A stretch of 64,000 nt of DNA from Euborellia annulipes (lineage: Eukaryota; Arthropoda; Insecta; Dermaptera; Anisolabididae): positions 62,001 through 126,000 of the forward strand of contig JAKCPI010015603.1 in assembly GCA_023213315.1 (NCBI GenBank), written 5' to 3'. The notes under the pieces were generated by a model, which worked only from the letters and a program-made list of their open reading frames with translations, did not search any database and was not told the DNA's origin. Positions 44,065-55,369 of this stretch are shown in pieces. Each line of letters begins with the position of its first letter. Positions within the stretch are counted from its first letter, which is position 1. Position numbers and translations under genes: made by a program.

Positions 44065-45560
44065 ACCTTTGCTCAATTGATGGTGCTGAAAAGTCGGGTT
44101 TTTCATGTGGGTTAGCACTATCTGCAGTCGTTTCCTTGGGAACATAATTTTGCCACCTGTTTTAATTTCTGTATATTTTCATAATAGATAATTTAGTAAA
44201 ATACATTTCACAATAAATTTCCTTGACATTTTAAAATTTATAATACAGCATTGTATTAAAAAAAATAATCTTAAAAGAGACCCTGTCCTCTTACAGTGGG
44301 GCTTGATTTTTTAGGTTGCCTTTATCAGGCCTTGAGCCGGCTTTAAAAACTACTACTTTTGAAAAATCTTAACTAGTTTTTGTCAAGTTTATTGAGACAT
44401 CCATCTCCAAAAAAATTTTCTGCGCACTTCAGGATTTTGATATTCCAATTAACTTAATCCTTTTATAATAATAACAAAATGTATTTTAAGTTTATAAATA
44501 CATTTACAAAAGATATATTTATATATACATACAATATGTTCGTATTTAAGGAGCCAAAAAACATTCTAAGATTTGATTTTGTATTATTTTTTTAAAAACA
44601 AAGCTAAATTTTTTGGTAAAATTAAGAAAATATTTTACCTTCACCAAATCTTGATTATTTCTTCCCAAAAGCAAGATTATTTTCTTTTAATATTTTTTAA
44701 ATAATACTTTCTATTCTTTCTCTGATGACTGTCGATTATTAATACTTTCAAAAATACATATTATAAAGATCAATAATCTTAAAGTACTTTTTCTCATAAT
44801 GTTTTCTATATAATATAGAGTTAAAAAAAGGGGGGATAAGTCTTTATGTGATCATTTAAAACTAAATCTTCTCAAGTTCGCTAACTAAACTTGCGACTTA
44901 AATAACTAGAGATATTCGAAATGAGGCATAAAACTAAGGAAGTTAGATCTTGTGATTTCACATTTCGAGTTGGAGTCTAAAATGCAATCTATTTAAGTTC
45001 ATTTGACTCCACTAAAAACACTTGGACGTCATAAACTTAGTATTTCGTTATTTCTATCAACTTCACTTCCATTATGTAAATAAAAAACTATACAAAAAAA
45101 AAAATTAGGTTCTATCTTAGTCTATTACTGGAATTTATTTCTAAATTAAATTTTTAATATAAAATTTCAGAATAAAAGTTATTTTTGTTTGTCATTTAAG
45201 GAGATCCAAATTAACCAACGACTTAATATTATTATTAAAGAGAGCCTTTGAACATTGTTTGGAAACATTAATTGTGGTATTAAGATTGGGTTGTTAGGTT
45301 AAACCAAGCGTTTGTTGTTTAGTAAATTCGGTTAAAATTCGCATCGAATAACGAGAAAATGACCAGAAGATTTAGAGCGAGAGTCGAGTTTGTATCAAAC
45401 GAAATTGGATACGCCTAGCAATAAATTTTGCAAACACGTTAAAATTTCCTTTCAAAGAAAATACAAATTATAAAAACATGTTTATATTTAATAGAATTAA
45501 TTTAAATTTATATTTATTACTAAGCATTGTAAGCCTTATACATGATTCAAAATGATGGCA
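44065..45560. other. No gene seen
   Basis: AT-rich. The stretch 44860-45430 is slightly less AT-biased but has no long frame. Confidence 0.4.
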
Positions 45561-45569
45561 TAAATAATA

Positions 45570-45860
45570 AAAAATCTGGTGTGACTGGTCGCACAGAACA
45601 CAACTTTCAATTACCGAAGGTAAGTGGTACTGTGCTTGTCACACCAAATTTTTTTGTGTCGAATTGTATTTAGTTTCCCATAGCACCTTAGTTCAAAACT
45701 TAGCCACTTGAGTTTTCAATTGTATTTTAAATGTTGACTGTTTGAAATAAACTATGGTTATTTTTCAAATTTTAATCTCATATTTCGATATTTTATACAC
45801 AATAGGGAATCCTAAATAAATACAAAATTTCATAAGAATTGGAATTTTTTTTTCAATTCC
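45570..45860 (-). mobile_element. Family A right-end fragment
   Basis: Right hairpin 45570-45655 (AAAAAATCTGGTGTGACTGG to TGTCACACCAAATTTTTTT), with part of the stem deleted, followed by the long-form TTTTAAATGTTGACTG and ATTTTATACACAATAGGG blocks, ending near GGAATTTTTTTTTC. Confidence 0.7.
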
Positions 45861-45879
45861 CCGCCTACGGTAGATAGAA

Positions 45880-46010
45880 GGAAATAAAAAGAGAAGGTGG
45901 GCGTGGCCTCGCCAAGACTTCGGCTAATTTCGCCTTGCTCCGCCCTCGCTCGGGCGCTGGGAAAGCATTTTTGTTAGGAACGCGTTTTTGTTACGTTACA
46001 TTTTCTCCCA
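45880..46010 (+). repeat. GC-rich inverted-repeat partner, left
   Basis: GGGCGTGGCCTCGCCAAGAC, ACTTCGGC and TCGGGCGCTGG up to TTTTTGTTACGTTAC match the reverse complement of 47508-47650 with moderate divergence. The two could be terminal repeats of a 1.77 kb element or two inverted insertions. Confidence 0.6.
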
Positions 46011-46159
46011 ATTCAACCTGCGTAAGCCGCGTTAAAGAACTTCGTTCCAAAAACCTCTCTGAAACAAGGGAAGTTTGTGCCAAATTATTCAATAAAAACG
46101 ATCCAAATTCTCGCGAGGTAGTGGGTCTTTTATAACATTTTAAAGACCATAATCCCCCA

Positions 46160-46235
46160 TTCCCGTGGGGACAGTCAAACACATGCAAAGACATCCAGAC
46201 AGCTAAGAGGGAACCTTTGCATGTGTTTTTTTGAT
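46160..46235. repeat. Hairpin ACACATGCAAAG / CTTTGCATGTGT
   Basis: Arms of 13-14 bp around a 36 base loop. Possibly a tiny foldback; function unknown. Confidence 0.5.
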
Positions 46236-46872
46236 CCAACCAAAAATTTTGTTTTTCGAATCTTATTTTAAATAAATATTTAGAGATTAAAATTTTGATT
46301 TTCTAAGAATCACTCTCTCTCTTTTTGACTTCACAACAAGAGCACAGTAGCGTTCTCTCATCAAAACTCCTTAAAAAAAAAAAGCACTATAGTATTCTAT
46401 TTCGGCCGAAATATTTTCTAATAAACTGAAGCAGTGAGAGATTAAAAAGGCTAGTTTTTTATCCTTATCTTCTTAATTTATTTAATGGTATTTTAGTTTT
46501 ATTTTTCAATATAAAAAATACATATTTTTTTTTAAATAGCCTTTTTGAATTAAAAAAAAAAAAAAACTAATAACAATAAAAAAGTTTGAATTAGCTAGTA
46601 TTTTATCTTGCTAAACTTTTCTTATTTGCATTTCAATTATTTTCACAAAAAAAAAAAATAAATAAATAAAAAAAAACAAAAAATAGTGACATATCTAAAG
46701 GTATTAGGAAAGATACACTTGTGATATTTTTTACTTAATTTGCAAATTCTTATTTTAAATATCACTAACTATTTCTAAATAAAAAGCAATTTTTTTTTTA
46801 TTTTTATTTTTTTTAACACCCCCCAATGTGATCATATGAGAACTTTAACGAGCTCCATTCCATTTTCTCGTC

Positions 46873-47124
46873 ATGGTTCTAATAAAATGTCAAATCCTTC
46901 CTTGTTGTGTCTTGGGTGCTTTCGTCCAATGCGAATTACCCTTAAACTCAACTCGAATGGCCGTTATAAACTTGAACCATTCCACTTACAATGATATTGA
47001 ATGGATTTGTCTATTTGATTCAGTGCAAAATTTCACTAAAAAAAATCGAAAGCCGGAACAGAGCAGAATTTTTTTTTTACACCAGGGAATTGCTACAAAA
47101 GCGTTCATTGCCAAATATAATTAA
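46873..47124 (+). CDS. Possible small secreted-protein exon, unrecognised
   Basis: 83-codon frame. The N-terminus MVLIKCQILPCCVLGAFVQC looks like a signal peptide, and the first 50 codons use a fairly balanced third base, unlike the surroundings. The remainder (NFTKKNRKPEQSRIFF onward) runs into poly-T and looks non-coding, so a real exon would have to end before about 47035. I see no strong splice donor. It lies between the two inverted GC-rich repeats. No domain recognised; it may be chance. Confidence 0.18.
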   Translation: MVLIKCQILPCCVLGAFVQCELPLNSTRMAVINLNHSTYNDIEWICLFDSVQNFTKKNRKPEQSRIFFLHQGIATKAFIAKYN

Positions 47125-47507
47125 TCTTCTTTCAAAGAGATCATTTAAAAAGAAGAATGAATTAACTGAAATTAATTAATTTAAATATAACGAACTTTTT
47201 ATTTATGATTTGATAAAAACTTTTTATTCAATTCAAATCAATCTATTCACTATAATTAAATATTCCCTCTTTGTCAGATTATTCTGTTAATCTTTTTTGA
47301 TGGAATAATTTCTTAAATGATTGTCCTAAAGATCATCTAGTTTAATGGTTTTCAATTTATTTTCTGAGTCATTTAATAAAAGAGTTTCAAATTGTTTTAT
47401 TTGTTAAAAGAAATAAATGTATGTATTTTTTTGTTAATTTTTTTTCAGTTAAAATATCGAGAGAATAGCACAAATTAGTTTTTTTGGAACTAAGTAGGGT
47501 GAAGTGG

Positions 47508-47650
47508 CAGAATTCGTCACGTAACGTAACAAAATTGCGTTACAGCGCTCGAGCGCAGGCGGAGGAAGACAAGGCTGGCCGAAGCCTTGTCAAGGCCACG
47601 CCTACCCACCGGCTCTAGAGAATTCTTCATCTCTTTATCTCTTTTTATAT
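47508..47650 (-). repeat. GC-rich inverted-repeat partner, right
   Basis: CACGTAACGTAACAAAATTG to GGCCACGCCTACCCACC, the complement of 45880-46010. Confidence 0.6.
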
Positions 47651-47659
47651 TACTTAAAA

Positions 47660-48270
47660 AAGAAAAGATTTATTTTTAAAACGGTGAAGGCGTGAGGAAC
47701 TTCATTTCTGGCGGGGAGCCCGCAATCCCACACGTTTGCTTTTTAATTTTTTCTATCAAAAAAGATCAAAGCGCTTTTTGAAAATAATTAATTTCATAAT
47801 ATAAATGAACACGACAGTCAAATGACAAAGTTCAATAATGTTAAATAACAATAATATTTAATAAAATCATAAGTATGATGCCTTCCTGTTGCTTTTATAA
47901 TTAACAAAATCTCAAATATCTAAAGCTTAATTAAAATATATTTTAACCTAAAAAAACAAAATTATTGCAAAAAAATACATAATTCTTATAAGAACAAAAG
48001 CAACTTGAAATTTGTGACATAGAAAATAAAACGAAAAACTTTAAACTATTTGAGTTTTAGAACACTCATTAGAGCAGGATACTCTGCTATATAATGAACT
48101 CATCAAATCGATATTCTAATCTCGAAAATGAGTTTGATATCCGAAGATGATTAATAAAACGCCTTAGCATGTTCAAGGTGTATTAGAACACTAGATGCTA
48201 CATGCCTCGTCACTCGACTCAGACAATAAAATAAATATCTAGGTTAGTAAGAAATATATACCTCCACTTA
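47660..48270. other. No gene seen
   Basis: AT-rich DNA with no recognised element. Confidence 0.4.
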
Positions 48271-48275
48271 TTAAA

Positions 48276-49308
48276 AAAATCTGGTATGACTTAACACACA
48301 GCATACAACTTTCTCTTACCTTCGGTAATCGAAAGTTGTGTACTGTGTAACAATATTTTCTCTCTCTATATATATACATACTGTATATAGGTAAGAGAAA
48401 GTAAAAAAGTTATTGATTCAAAATTTCCATAGACCCTGTGTGTTCAATTGTATTTTAAATGTTGACTGCTTGAAATAAAATATGGTTATTTAATCGCATA
48501 TTTAGAAATTTTATACACAATAGAGAATCCTTAATAAACACAAAATTTCATAAATAAAAGAATTGGAAAAAAAAATTTTATGTATGTAAAAAGTTTCAAA
48601 GGGGACCCCCTTTTAAATCGAAATTTACATGCAAATCTCCATAGGGATTTAACATTGCCTCTATGGAAGAAAGAGCGAAAAATAAAATTTGAAATACTAT
48701 ATCAGTAAAGTGTATTTCAAAAAATTTTCACAGAAGATTTTACTGATATATTTTTTAAAGAGTATCTAAAAATTGATTTATGAATTTTGATCAAAATCGT
48801 TAAAGCCAATTTTGAGAAAATCGAAAAAAACTGAAAAAGTATTTGAGTTAAGTAATAGTACTTTTTAGCTTATTTTGTTCAAACGTTTATTTTAACTGTC
48901 CAGGAGGCATGGGCGTAACTAGGGAGATGCCGGCCCCCCCCCCCCCCAGAAGGCTCGTGGCTCCCCCCCCAGAAAGCTCCTTGCCCCAAGAAAAATTGAG
49001 AAAATATGGGGCTTTCCAGGCCCACCGGAGGATAACTAGTCCCATGCCCCCCCCCCCAGCCAAACTCTAGTTACGCCCATACAAGGAGAGTGCCTAACTT
49101 AAATATAAAATTTCAAACTCGTAGCTCATTTCCTTCAAGTTTTAGATACACCCAGCCACAGACCAATTTGCGGGACCCATTTTTTTGGACTCAGGGGAGC
49201 TCAAAACATCTATTTCCATCAAAATTTCGACATTGAATTTTCGCAATGATCGCAATACTTTCTCACTCTATATATGTATTTCATATATAGGGTAAGAGAA
49301 AGTAAAAT
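48276..49308 (-). mobile_element. Family A long-form copy with extra left-type hairpin and nested MITE
   Basis: Right hairpin at about 48279-48350, directly followed by a left-type AT hairpin (48358-48412, CTCTCTATATATA to GGTAAGAGAAAGT). The long-form body follows and the left hairpin closes it (49252-49303, ending GGTAAGAGAAAGT). A 172 bp MITE interrupts the body at 48909-49080. Confidence 0.75.
48909..49080. mobile_element. MITE with ATGGGCGTAACTAG ends and C-runs
   Basis: Terminal inverted repeats ATGGGCGTAACTAGGG and CTCTAGTTACGCCCAT. The interior has two 13-15 base C-runs and an internal GGATAACTAGTCCCATGCC that mimics the terminus. It interrupts the family A block between GTCCAGGAGG and GTGCCTAACTTAAAT. 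The target duplication is unclear (possibly CAGGAGG/CAAGGAG). Confidence 0.7.
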
Positions 49309-49389
49309 AATATAAATACAATATAGGGCCTACCTCCGAAAAAGATCTTAAATAAAATTTTTAATTTAAGATGAGATTCTATATTTTTT

Positions 49390-49433
49390 TGTATCTAATA
49401 CAGTATATTACATATATTGGTAAGAGAAAGTAA
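49390..49433 (-). repeat. Solo family A left hairpin
   Basis: ATTACATATATTGGTAAGAG followed by AAAGTAAAAAT, with no other family A sequence attached. Confidence 0.55.
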
Positions 49434-49439
49434 AAATAA

Positions 49440-50585
49440 ATTGTCTTTTATATACTTCTTCTATATAAGAAGATGGCCAAAACGTCAGAACAATAAAATA
49501 TTTAAAGAAATAATCATGACGCGTCATGACGTCATGACATCCCGCCAGTTTCTGCTTCTATAAACCTCCATTTAGGATTTAAGCTCATATTTGTAATTGT
49601 CATCTTTTCTTTTATTTGAATAAAAATGAAATGACGTCATTGTATATTAGCGGATGTCAATTGATTTATAACTTTGATATATTCGACCTCACAAACATAT
49701 GCAAAAAAAAAAAATCAAGAAAAACTAAATGTTTTGACGTTTTCAATGTAAAGAAAAAAAATGAAACTCTGACTTTTATTTTAGTCAAGTTTTATCTAAA
49801 ATATTCTCATTTTTTTTTTTAAATATAAATAACAGTATATTTATCAAACTTGATATATTTTTTTTAATATAAAATAAAAAATAAAAGAAATAAAAAAAAA
49901 AAGAAAAAAATTTTATATTGTAGAAAGAATTCTTATTTAATACCAGATGTAAACAAGCAAGTTACTGGCCGTTTGGATGAGCAAGTAGCCTTTTACGTGT
50001 TTACTAAAGGCCAGAGTTAAAATTACAAAACCAGAAGATTAAGAAATAGCTGAGTTCTTTATATTGTTCAAATCTGTGTAATAAAAAACAAAAAATAAAG
50101 TGACCATTAAAAAAATTTTTAAGAGTGTTTTAAAATTTGACAAACTCAGATTTAAAAATAAACAGGAAAATTGTTTTAGATCGTTTAACCTCATATTCAT
50201 AAACCAACTAACTAATCTCTAGTAAAATTATTGAATTAATCCAAGGGTTTAATAAATAAATAATGGCCTTAATCTCAAGAGCCCGGTCTAGCGGCTAGTT
50301 AGATAGCAGCCTGAGGGTGTTTAAGCCTTTCTCCATCTTTATATGTCCGAATCTTCTGCTCGTCTGAACTCTCTTTCTTTAGTCGTGATCATTAATCTTT
50401 TTCGTAAAAAAAAAAAAAAAACCTAATTCAACAAAGAGTTAGTTATAGGCCTGGGATAGACAGTTAGAAAAAAAATTGCTAAAAAATGGAACAGTAAAAT
50501 AGCAAAAGGATTAATTTATTCTTAAACAAATGACATAATACTTTAAAATAAAATACATATTTAGTAATAATTGAAAAATCTAACA
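49440..50585. other. No gene; decayed GAAACGTC-type repeat at about 49458-49500
   Basis: AAGAAGATGGCCAAAACGTC followed by AGAACAATAAAATA is a decayed relative of the hammerhead-like motif. The rest is AT-rich with no coding signal. Confidence 0.35.
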
Positions 50586-50589
50586 TACA

Positions 50590-51430
50590 TTTATGTATAT
50601 ATAGAAAGTATTGGATTCATGCCAAAAATTCGATGTCGAGATACGTTTTGAGCACCCCTGAATCCAAAAAAAGTGGACTGTCTGTCTTTGTGTGTGTGTT
50701 CATTTTTAAGCATGAGGGAATTGTGCTACGTGGCTGAAATTTTATATTTAAGTTAGGGATCCCCCTGGATCGTGAAAATAAGCTTTTTAACAAAATCGGC
50801 CAAAGAGTACTAGTACTTTACTGATGAACTTTTTGCAGTTTTTTCGATTTTCTGCTCCAAAGATTTTGATTAAAATTCAAAAATCAATTATTTTTTACAT
50901 GCTCTCTCAACAAGGGCGAATCCAGAGATGTTTCTCGGAGGAGGGGTAATCTGGTGTGACTCGTCGCACAGCACACTATTTTTTCTTAATTTCGGTAATT
51001 TAAAGGCACATTCTGTGCTTGTTTGCCAGAATATAAATATAAATCAAATTTTTAAGTATTAATTTTTAAAATTTTACATTAAAAATAAATTTTTTTTCGA
51101 AAAAAAAGTATTTTTTTTTCAAATCTCGGGGGGGGGAGGGGGAATTACCCCCTTTACCCCATTCCCCTTGTATCCACCCTTGTCTCTCAAATGTATATTC
51201 TTATTTTGCCTTTGAAATTTTGTGAAGCACACTTTGCTCTTGTACTTCACAGGAAAGAGAGGACAAATGGTTGCCATGGTAACAAAATATAAATATTTTC
51301 CCATACTTATAAATTTTATTACAGCTTGAGTATATCGGCTGAAACTTAAACCATGTCGACATAAAAAATTTGGTGTGAAAAGCACAGAACACAACCTTAG
51401 ATTACCGAAGGTAAGAGAAAGTTGAATGTT
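50590..51430 (+). mobile_element. Family A copy split by a hAT MITE
   Basis: Begins with the remnant TATATAGAAAGTATTGGATT and carries the standard blocks to CATGCTCTCTCAA. It is interrupted by 50911-51182, resumes ATGTATATTCTTATTTTGCC, and ends in a partly decayed right hairpin (AATTTGGTGTGAAAAGCAC, 51366-51425). Confidence 0.8.
50911..51182 (-). mobile_element. hAT MITE (CAAGGGCG) carrying a family A hairpin piece, copy 1
   Basis: 272 bp, ends CAAGGGCGAATCC and GTATCCACCCTTG. Exact 8 bp duplication TCTCTCAA (50903-50910 and 51183-51190). The interior holds TAATCTGGTGTGACTCGTCG to TTCTGTGCTTG, a copy of the family A right hairpin, and a G-rich then poly-T region. Opposite in orientation to 54106-54375. 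Confidence 0.92.
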
Positions 51431-51487
51431 GAGATTTTTACAATCGTGGTCGTCACAATAAAACTTCCCTTAAAATTTTTTTATTTG

Positions 51488-51690
51488 TTTAGGATAAAAT
51501 TAGCACGCCTATTCCCGGAAAGGCGGAGATCCTGGGTTCGATTCCCGGGGGCCATGGGATGTTTGGCCTCGCCAATAAAAAAACACTCGCAGTCTTGTTA
51601 AATATATCTATGACTAGTTAAGTCCGAATCGAGGTATTTTGAATACTATTATCTTATTCAAATATATAGATCTCGAAAAATATTTAGCTA
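51488..51690 (+). repeat. tRNA-derived SINE fragment
   Basis: CCTGGGTTCGATTCCCGGGG is an excellent T-arm and B box (GGTTCGATTCC at 51535). Before it, CGCCT and AGGCG can pair as an anticodon stem with a 10-base loop, too large for a tRNA. The 5' acceptor is missing. The 3' part (AAGTCCGAATCGAGGTATTT to TTATTCAAAT) recurs at 62540-62600. Confidence 0.6.
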
Positions 51691-51699
51691 AAATAAATT

Positions 51700-52460
51700 A
51701 TTTTACTTTATTAAAATATTTTTATCATCTTAACTAAAATATTTTGATAGATCTACATATACAGAGCCGCTGATAGAGTGAGCCACAAATTGGAATGAAT
51801 ATTGAGAGGCTCGTCTATTATTCATATATTTTACTATCGACAATGATGATTACATTTGATGAATTATTATTATTTTTTTTTTAATTTAAACATTTATTTT
51901 AATTTGCCAATTTCTTCAGTTTTTAGGAGGCCCCAAAGTCCACAAAAAAAAAAAAAATTCTTTAACATCTTGTCAAAGTAAAAGCAGTTTTTTAGAATGA
52001 AATATAAATATCGCTTTTAATCCAAGAATTTTCTTCAAATGCCTAAAATAAATTCCTTTAAAGAGGAAAATTCCTAAGTGAAAGAAAAATTATTTAATTT
52101 TTTCTTAATAAATCATGACTCTTCTTTTTTTCCATATTAACTATTATTTGATAAACTAATATTATAATATAAATAGAAACAAACTGACACCGTAGATCCA
52201 CTTTGGAACACTGATTGCATTGATTCCTTCTCCCAATTTATTGATATATTCTGCGATTTAATTCTAAATATAATAATTTTTAATTGCATGAATTATTTTA
52301 TGAAATATTGATTTAATTTAAGGCTATTTTTATTCGATTTAATTACTTAATAAATGAATGTTATTGTATACTGTATGTAAAATAATTCTAATAAATTTAG
52401 AGGCATAAAATGATAAAAAAAAATATTTTTTGTTGCTCGACCATTTTAATTTTTTTTTTT
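51700..52460. other. AT-rich DNA, no gene seen
   Basis: No recognised feature. Confidence 0.4.
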
Positions 52461-52467
52461 TTCTCTA

Positions 52468-52870
52468 CACTGTTAAAAATTTTCAAGGGATATTCATAAA
52501 CTAGTATAGGAAGTCTGTTATACAAACTGTTTATTAATTTTACATTTTAGGTACATGAAAAGTTCATATATTAAAAAATGAACTTTCAATTTATTAAAAG
52601 TTTCTTAAACAGTTTTATGAAAAATTTCATACACTAGTTTAAAAAAAAAATCATCCCTCGAGAGGTTTGAACTCGAGCTCTTTATTTCTTCCCTTCATAC
52701 TTATGATGCCTTTACCATCTCAACTACTTAATTTCTTAGAATATCACACTTTTTAAGCTACTTAAATTTGATTCATATTTTTTTTAAACTAGTTTATGAA
52801 TTTTGTTTCACAAACTGGATATATGTGATATATGAAATATACTATATTGAAAATTCATTTTTTTACAGTG
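52468..52870 (+). mobile_element. TA-flanked MITE with CACTGT ends and tRNA-like core, copy 2
   Basis: Starts CACTGTTAAAAATTTTC after TA and ends TTTTTTTACAGTG. The opposite TA is mutated to TG. On minus, the core reads GTTGAGATGGTAAAGGC and, 35 bases on, CTCGAGTTCAAACCTCTCG, a plausible A and B box pair. Inverted relative to 17099-17484. Confidence 0.75.
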
Positions 52871-52903
52871 TGGTCATTGGCAGTTTAAAACTTGTATATT
52901 TTA

Positions 52904-53288
52904 TAGGGTCCGACCGAAACAAGATTTTCAACCGAAACTGAATATTCGGCCGCAATCTTAGTTTCGGCCGAAACCGTAACCGAGACTTGTATTTTCTATA
53001 AAAAATTCATATCATTTTACCTTTTTTTTTTTGAAATTTTTTCCGCCCTGCGGAAAATTTTTTCCCCTCCCGTGAAAATCATTATACCTTTTTTTTAGGG
53101 AGACTAAATTTTTACCGCACCTTTTCCGCTTTTGCAAATCATTTGACCTTTTCTTTTTTGCATGCCAGTCTCATCCCATCTTTTCAGACTCAGGTTTCGG
53201 CTACTTTTTGGCCGAAACCGAAACTACGGCTGAAACCAGCATTTTTGGCCGAAACCGTAACCGAAACCGAATATTCGGTCGGTTCCTA
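52904..53288 (+). mobile_element. hAT MITE with CCGAAAC subterminal repeats, copy 2
   Basis: 385 bp. Ends TAGGGTCCGACCGAA and TTCGGTCGGTTCCTA. Exact 8 bp duplication ATATTTTA (52896-52903 and 53289-53296). Same layout as 38711-39047, with extra CCCTGCGGAAAATTTTTTCC sequence in the middle. Confidence 0.92.
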
Positions 53289-53299
53289 ATATTTTAATA

Positions 53300-53660
53300 T
53301 GTAGGCTACTCTAACCAGTTCATTTTTCTAAAGCCTTGTTTTTGATTTTTAACAAATTAGCTTAAAAATTAAAAGAGACATGTTTTGAAAACCCTATGAA
53401 TAGAGAAAAACTAACGACATATAAAGCAACCACCATTGTTCACTTAATATGAATTAATCCATTAAATTAAGCATTAGTTCCAAAACAAGCCCATGAACGA
53501 AGAGTGATATTTTAAGAGAAAAAAAATATTTAATTATTTAAAAAAATAAATAAATGAAATTCTTCAATTTTAAGTTTGTTTAAGAGCTAACAAGATGATC
53601 CGATGTTTCTGAAGTTTCTCTATACTCATGTGTAATCAAACGTGAATTGATAAGCAAATG
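53300..53660. other. No gene seen
   Basis: AT-rich DNA. Confidence 0.4.
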
Positions 53661-53880
53661 GATCAGATTTATAGAAGCTTAGCCTGGCCAATTGTATGGG
53701 TGGAGGGTCCAATATATATGGTCAATGTCACAGGCGAAGCGATCCATACTAACCAAGCCACATTCTTCACTGTTGTTCCAAAATAGTCTCCCATGCATTG
53801 TCCTGCCAAGCCTGACACTGTAAGCCGAAACGTCCAATCAGTTGAGCTTAAATAATAGCCTCTTAATACTTTTTGTTTAT
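53660..53880 (+). repeat. Degenerate hammerhead-type repeat tail
   Basis: A less AT-rich 200 bp block ending CTGACACTGTAAGCC, GAAACGTCC, AATCAGTTGAGCTTAAATAA. The final arrangement parallels the tails of the other GAAACGTC repeats, but the CUGANGA core and stem II are lost. Probable Penelope-like relict. Confidence 0.4.
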
Positions 53881-54105
53881 TAATCACGATTTACAAAAAA
53901 AAAAAAAAAAAAAAATTCTTTTTAGTGGAGATTTTATTATTACTTTTTAATAAAACGTTGAAAACTTTAATATTTCATAAATTGTCTTCTTTATTAAAAA
54001 CAAAAAAAAAGGCAAATGTTTGTAGACCATCTTCTATAAAAAAAAGAGAGATTGCATTCATTTTAACAAAATTAATAAATTTAATATCGGTGACTAGTAA
54101 CGAGG

Positions 54106-54375
54106 CAAGGGCGGGTACAAGGGGGGGGGGGGTAAAGGAGGTAAATACCTCCTCCCCCAGAGATTTGAGAAAAATATTTTTTTGGGAATAAAATTGCATT
54201 TTTAATATAAAATTTTAAAAATTAATACTTAACAATTTGATTTGTATATATATTTTAGTAAACAAGTACAGAATTCACCTTTAAATTATCGAAAGTAAGA
54301 AAAAATTGTGTGCTGTGCGACCAGTCACACCAGATTACTCCCCACCACCGAGAAACTCCTCTGGATCCGTTCTTG
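54106..54375 (+). mobile_element. hAT MITE (CAAGGGCG) carrying a family A hairpin piece, copy 2
   Basis: 270 bp, starts CAAGGGCGGGTACAAGG and ends CTGGATCCGTTCTTG. Exact 8 bp duplication TAACGAGG (54098-54105 and 54376-54383). The family A right-hairpin sequence (GTGCTGTGCGACCAGTCACA) lies at 54300-54337. A 13-base G run is at 54121-54132. Confidence 0.92.
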
Positions 54376-54750
54376 TAACGAGGGCGTGACGAAAGAGACA
54401 TGCTCACCATATAAAGAGTAAAGTGTACTTCAAACAATTTTGAGAGCCAAATGTAAACATACATTTTAAATAACATGTAAAAAATAATTGATTTTTGAAT
54501 TTTAATCAAAATCCTTAGAGCGAATTTTGAGAAAATCGAAAAAAAAACTGAAGAAGTTCATCAGTAAAGTACTAGTACTTTTTGGCCGATTCTGTTCAAA
54601 AACTTCGTGTCACGTCCCATGGGGGTGCCTAACTTAAATATAAAATTTCAACCTCCTAGCTCTTTCCGTTCTTGAGATATTTTGTTTAACAGACACACAA
54701 TCCAGAAAACCACTTTTTCGGACTCAAGGGACTCCAAAACGTATATATTA

Positions 54751-55159
54751 GGGTGGGTCAATTTTTTTTGCGTCAAAGGCACATCGCGATTCTTGTTCTA
54801 TGGGTCATTCCAAGAAACTTTGCCAAAGAAACCATAGGTCAAAAATGAATTTTGAGCCCCCGGATTTTTCAAAATAGGTATTTTTACAAAATATTCAAGA
54901 ATATAGGCAAAAAAATTGTATTTGCTCTAGCCAAACGTGTATGCTGTGCTTTATTTGTTTGTTTATTGGTTGAACATATACACACGCACATACATGATGA
55001 TGTTGAATTAACTACCGACGCAATGTACTTGTAGAAAATGACTCGAAATTCATTTTTGACCTATGGTTTCTTTGGCAAAGTTTCTTGGAATGACCCATAG
55101 AACAGGAATCGCGATGTGCTTTTCCACATTTTTTCGGTCTCATACAATTTGACCCACCC
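54751..55159. mobile_element. TA-flanked MITE with long inverted repeats (GGGTGGGTC)
   Basis: The ends GGGTGGGTCAA and TTTGACCCACCC lie between TA dinucleotides. The inverted repeats run about 105 bp, including GGGTCATTCCAAGAAACTTT. The unique centre has only a chance 60-codon frame. Confidence 0.8.
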
Positions 55160-55166
55160 TAGTGTA

Positions 55167-55265
55167 CCATGCAGAGAAAAGATATTGGACAATATGGCGG
55201 CTACCTGCCTTAAGGCTCAAATGCCAGGTAGCCGCCATCTTGTACAATATCTTTTCTCTTGATGG
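55167..55265. mobile_element. TA-flanked hairpin MITE (AGAGAAAAGATATTG)
   Basis: A 99 bp hairpin with arms of about 40 bp, AGAGAAAAGATATTGGACAA through GGCGGCTACCTG, around a short centre (CCTTAAGGCTCAAATG). It lies directly beside the preceding MITE. Confidence 0.85.
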
Positions 55266-55369
55266 TATATCGATCAAAATCTCGACATCGAATTTTTGAT
55301 ATAATCCTCTACTTTCTCTCTCTATATATATTACATATATACATAGGTAAGAGAAAGTAATTACTTTAT

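Larger units (their letters stand above)
54400..55362 (-). mobile_element. Family A copy with two nested TA-flanked MITEs
   Basis: Reversed copy beginning in the GTAAAGTGTACTTCAAACAA block and running to the left hairpin (55310-55358, ending GGTAAGAGAAAGT). It is interrupted at GTATA by two adjacent palindromic MITEs and resumes TCGATCAAAATCTCGACATC. Confidence 0.75.

Noticed and set aside
51488..51565. Functional tRNA gene
   Set aside because: The 5' acceptor arm is missing and the anticodon loop would be 10 bases, so it is a SINE head or pseudogene.
54852..55034. 60-codon frame in the centre of the GGGTGGGTC MITE
   Set aside because: Shorter than any known transposase and without motifs; probably chance.
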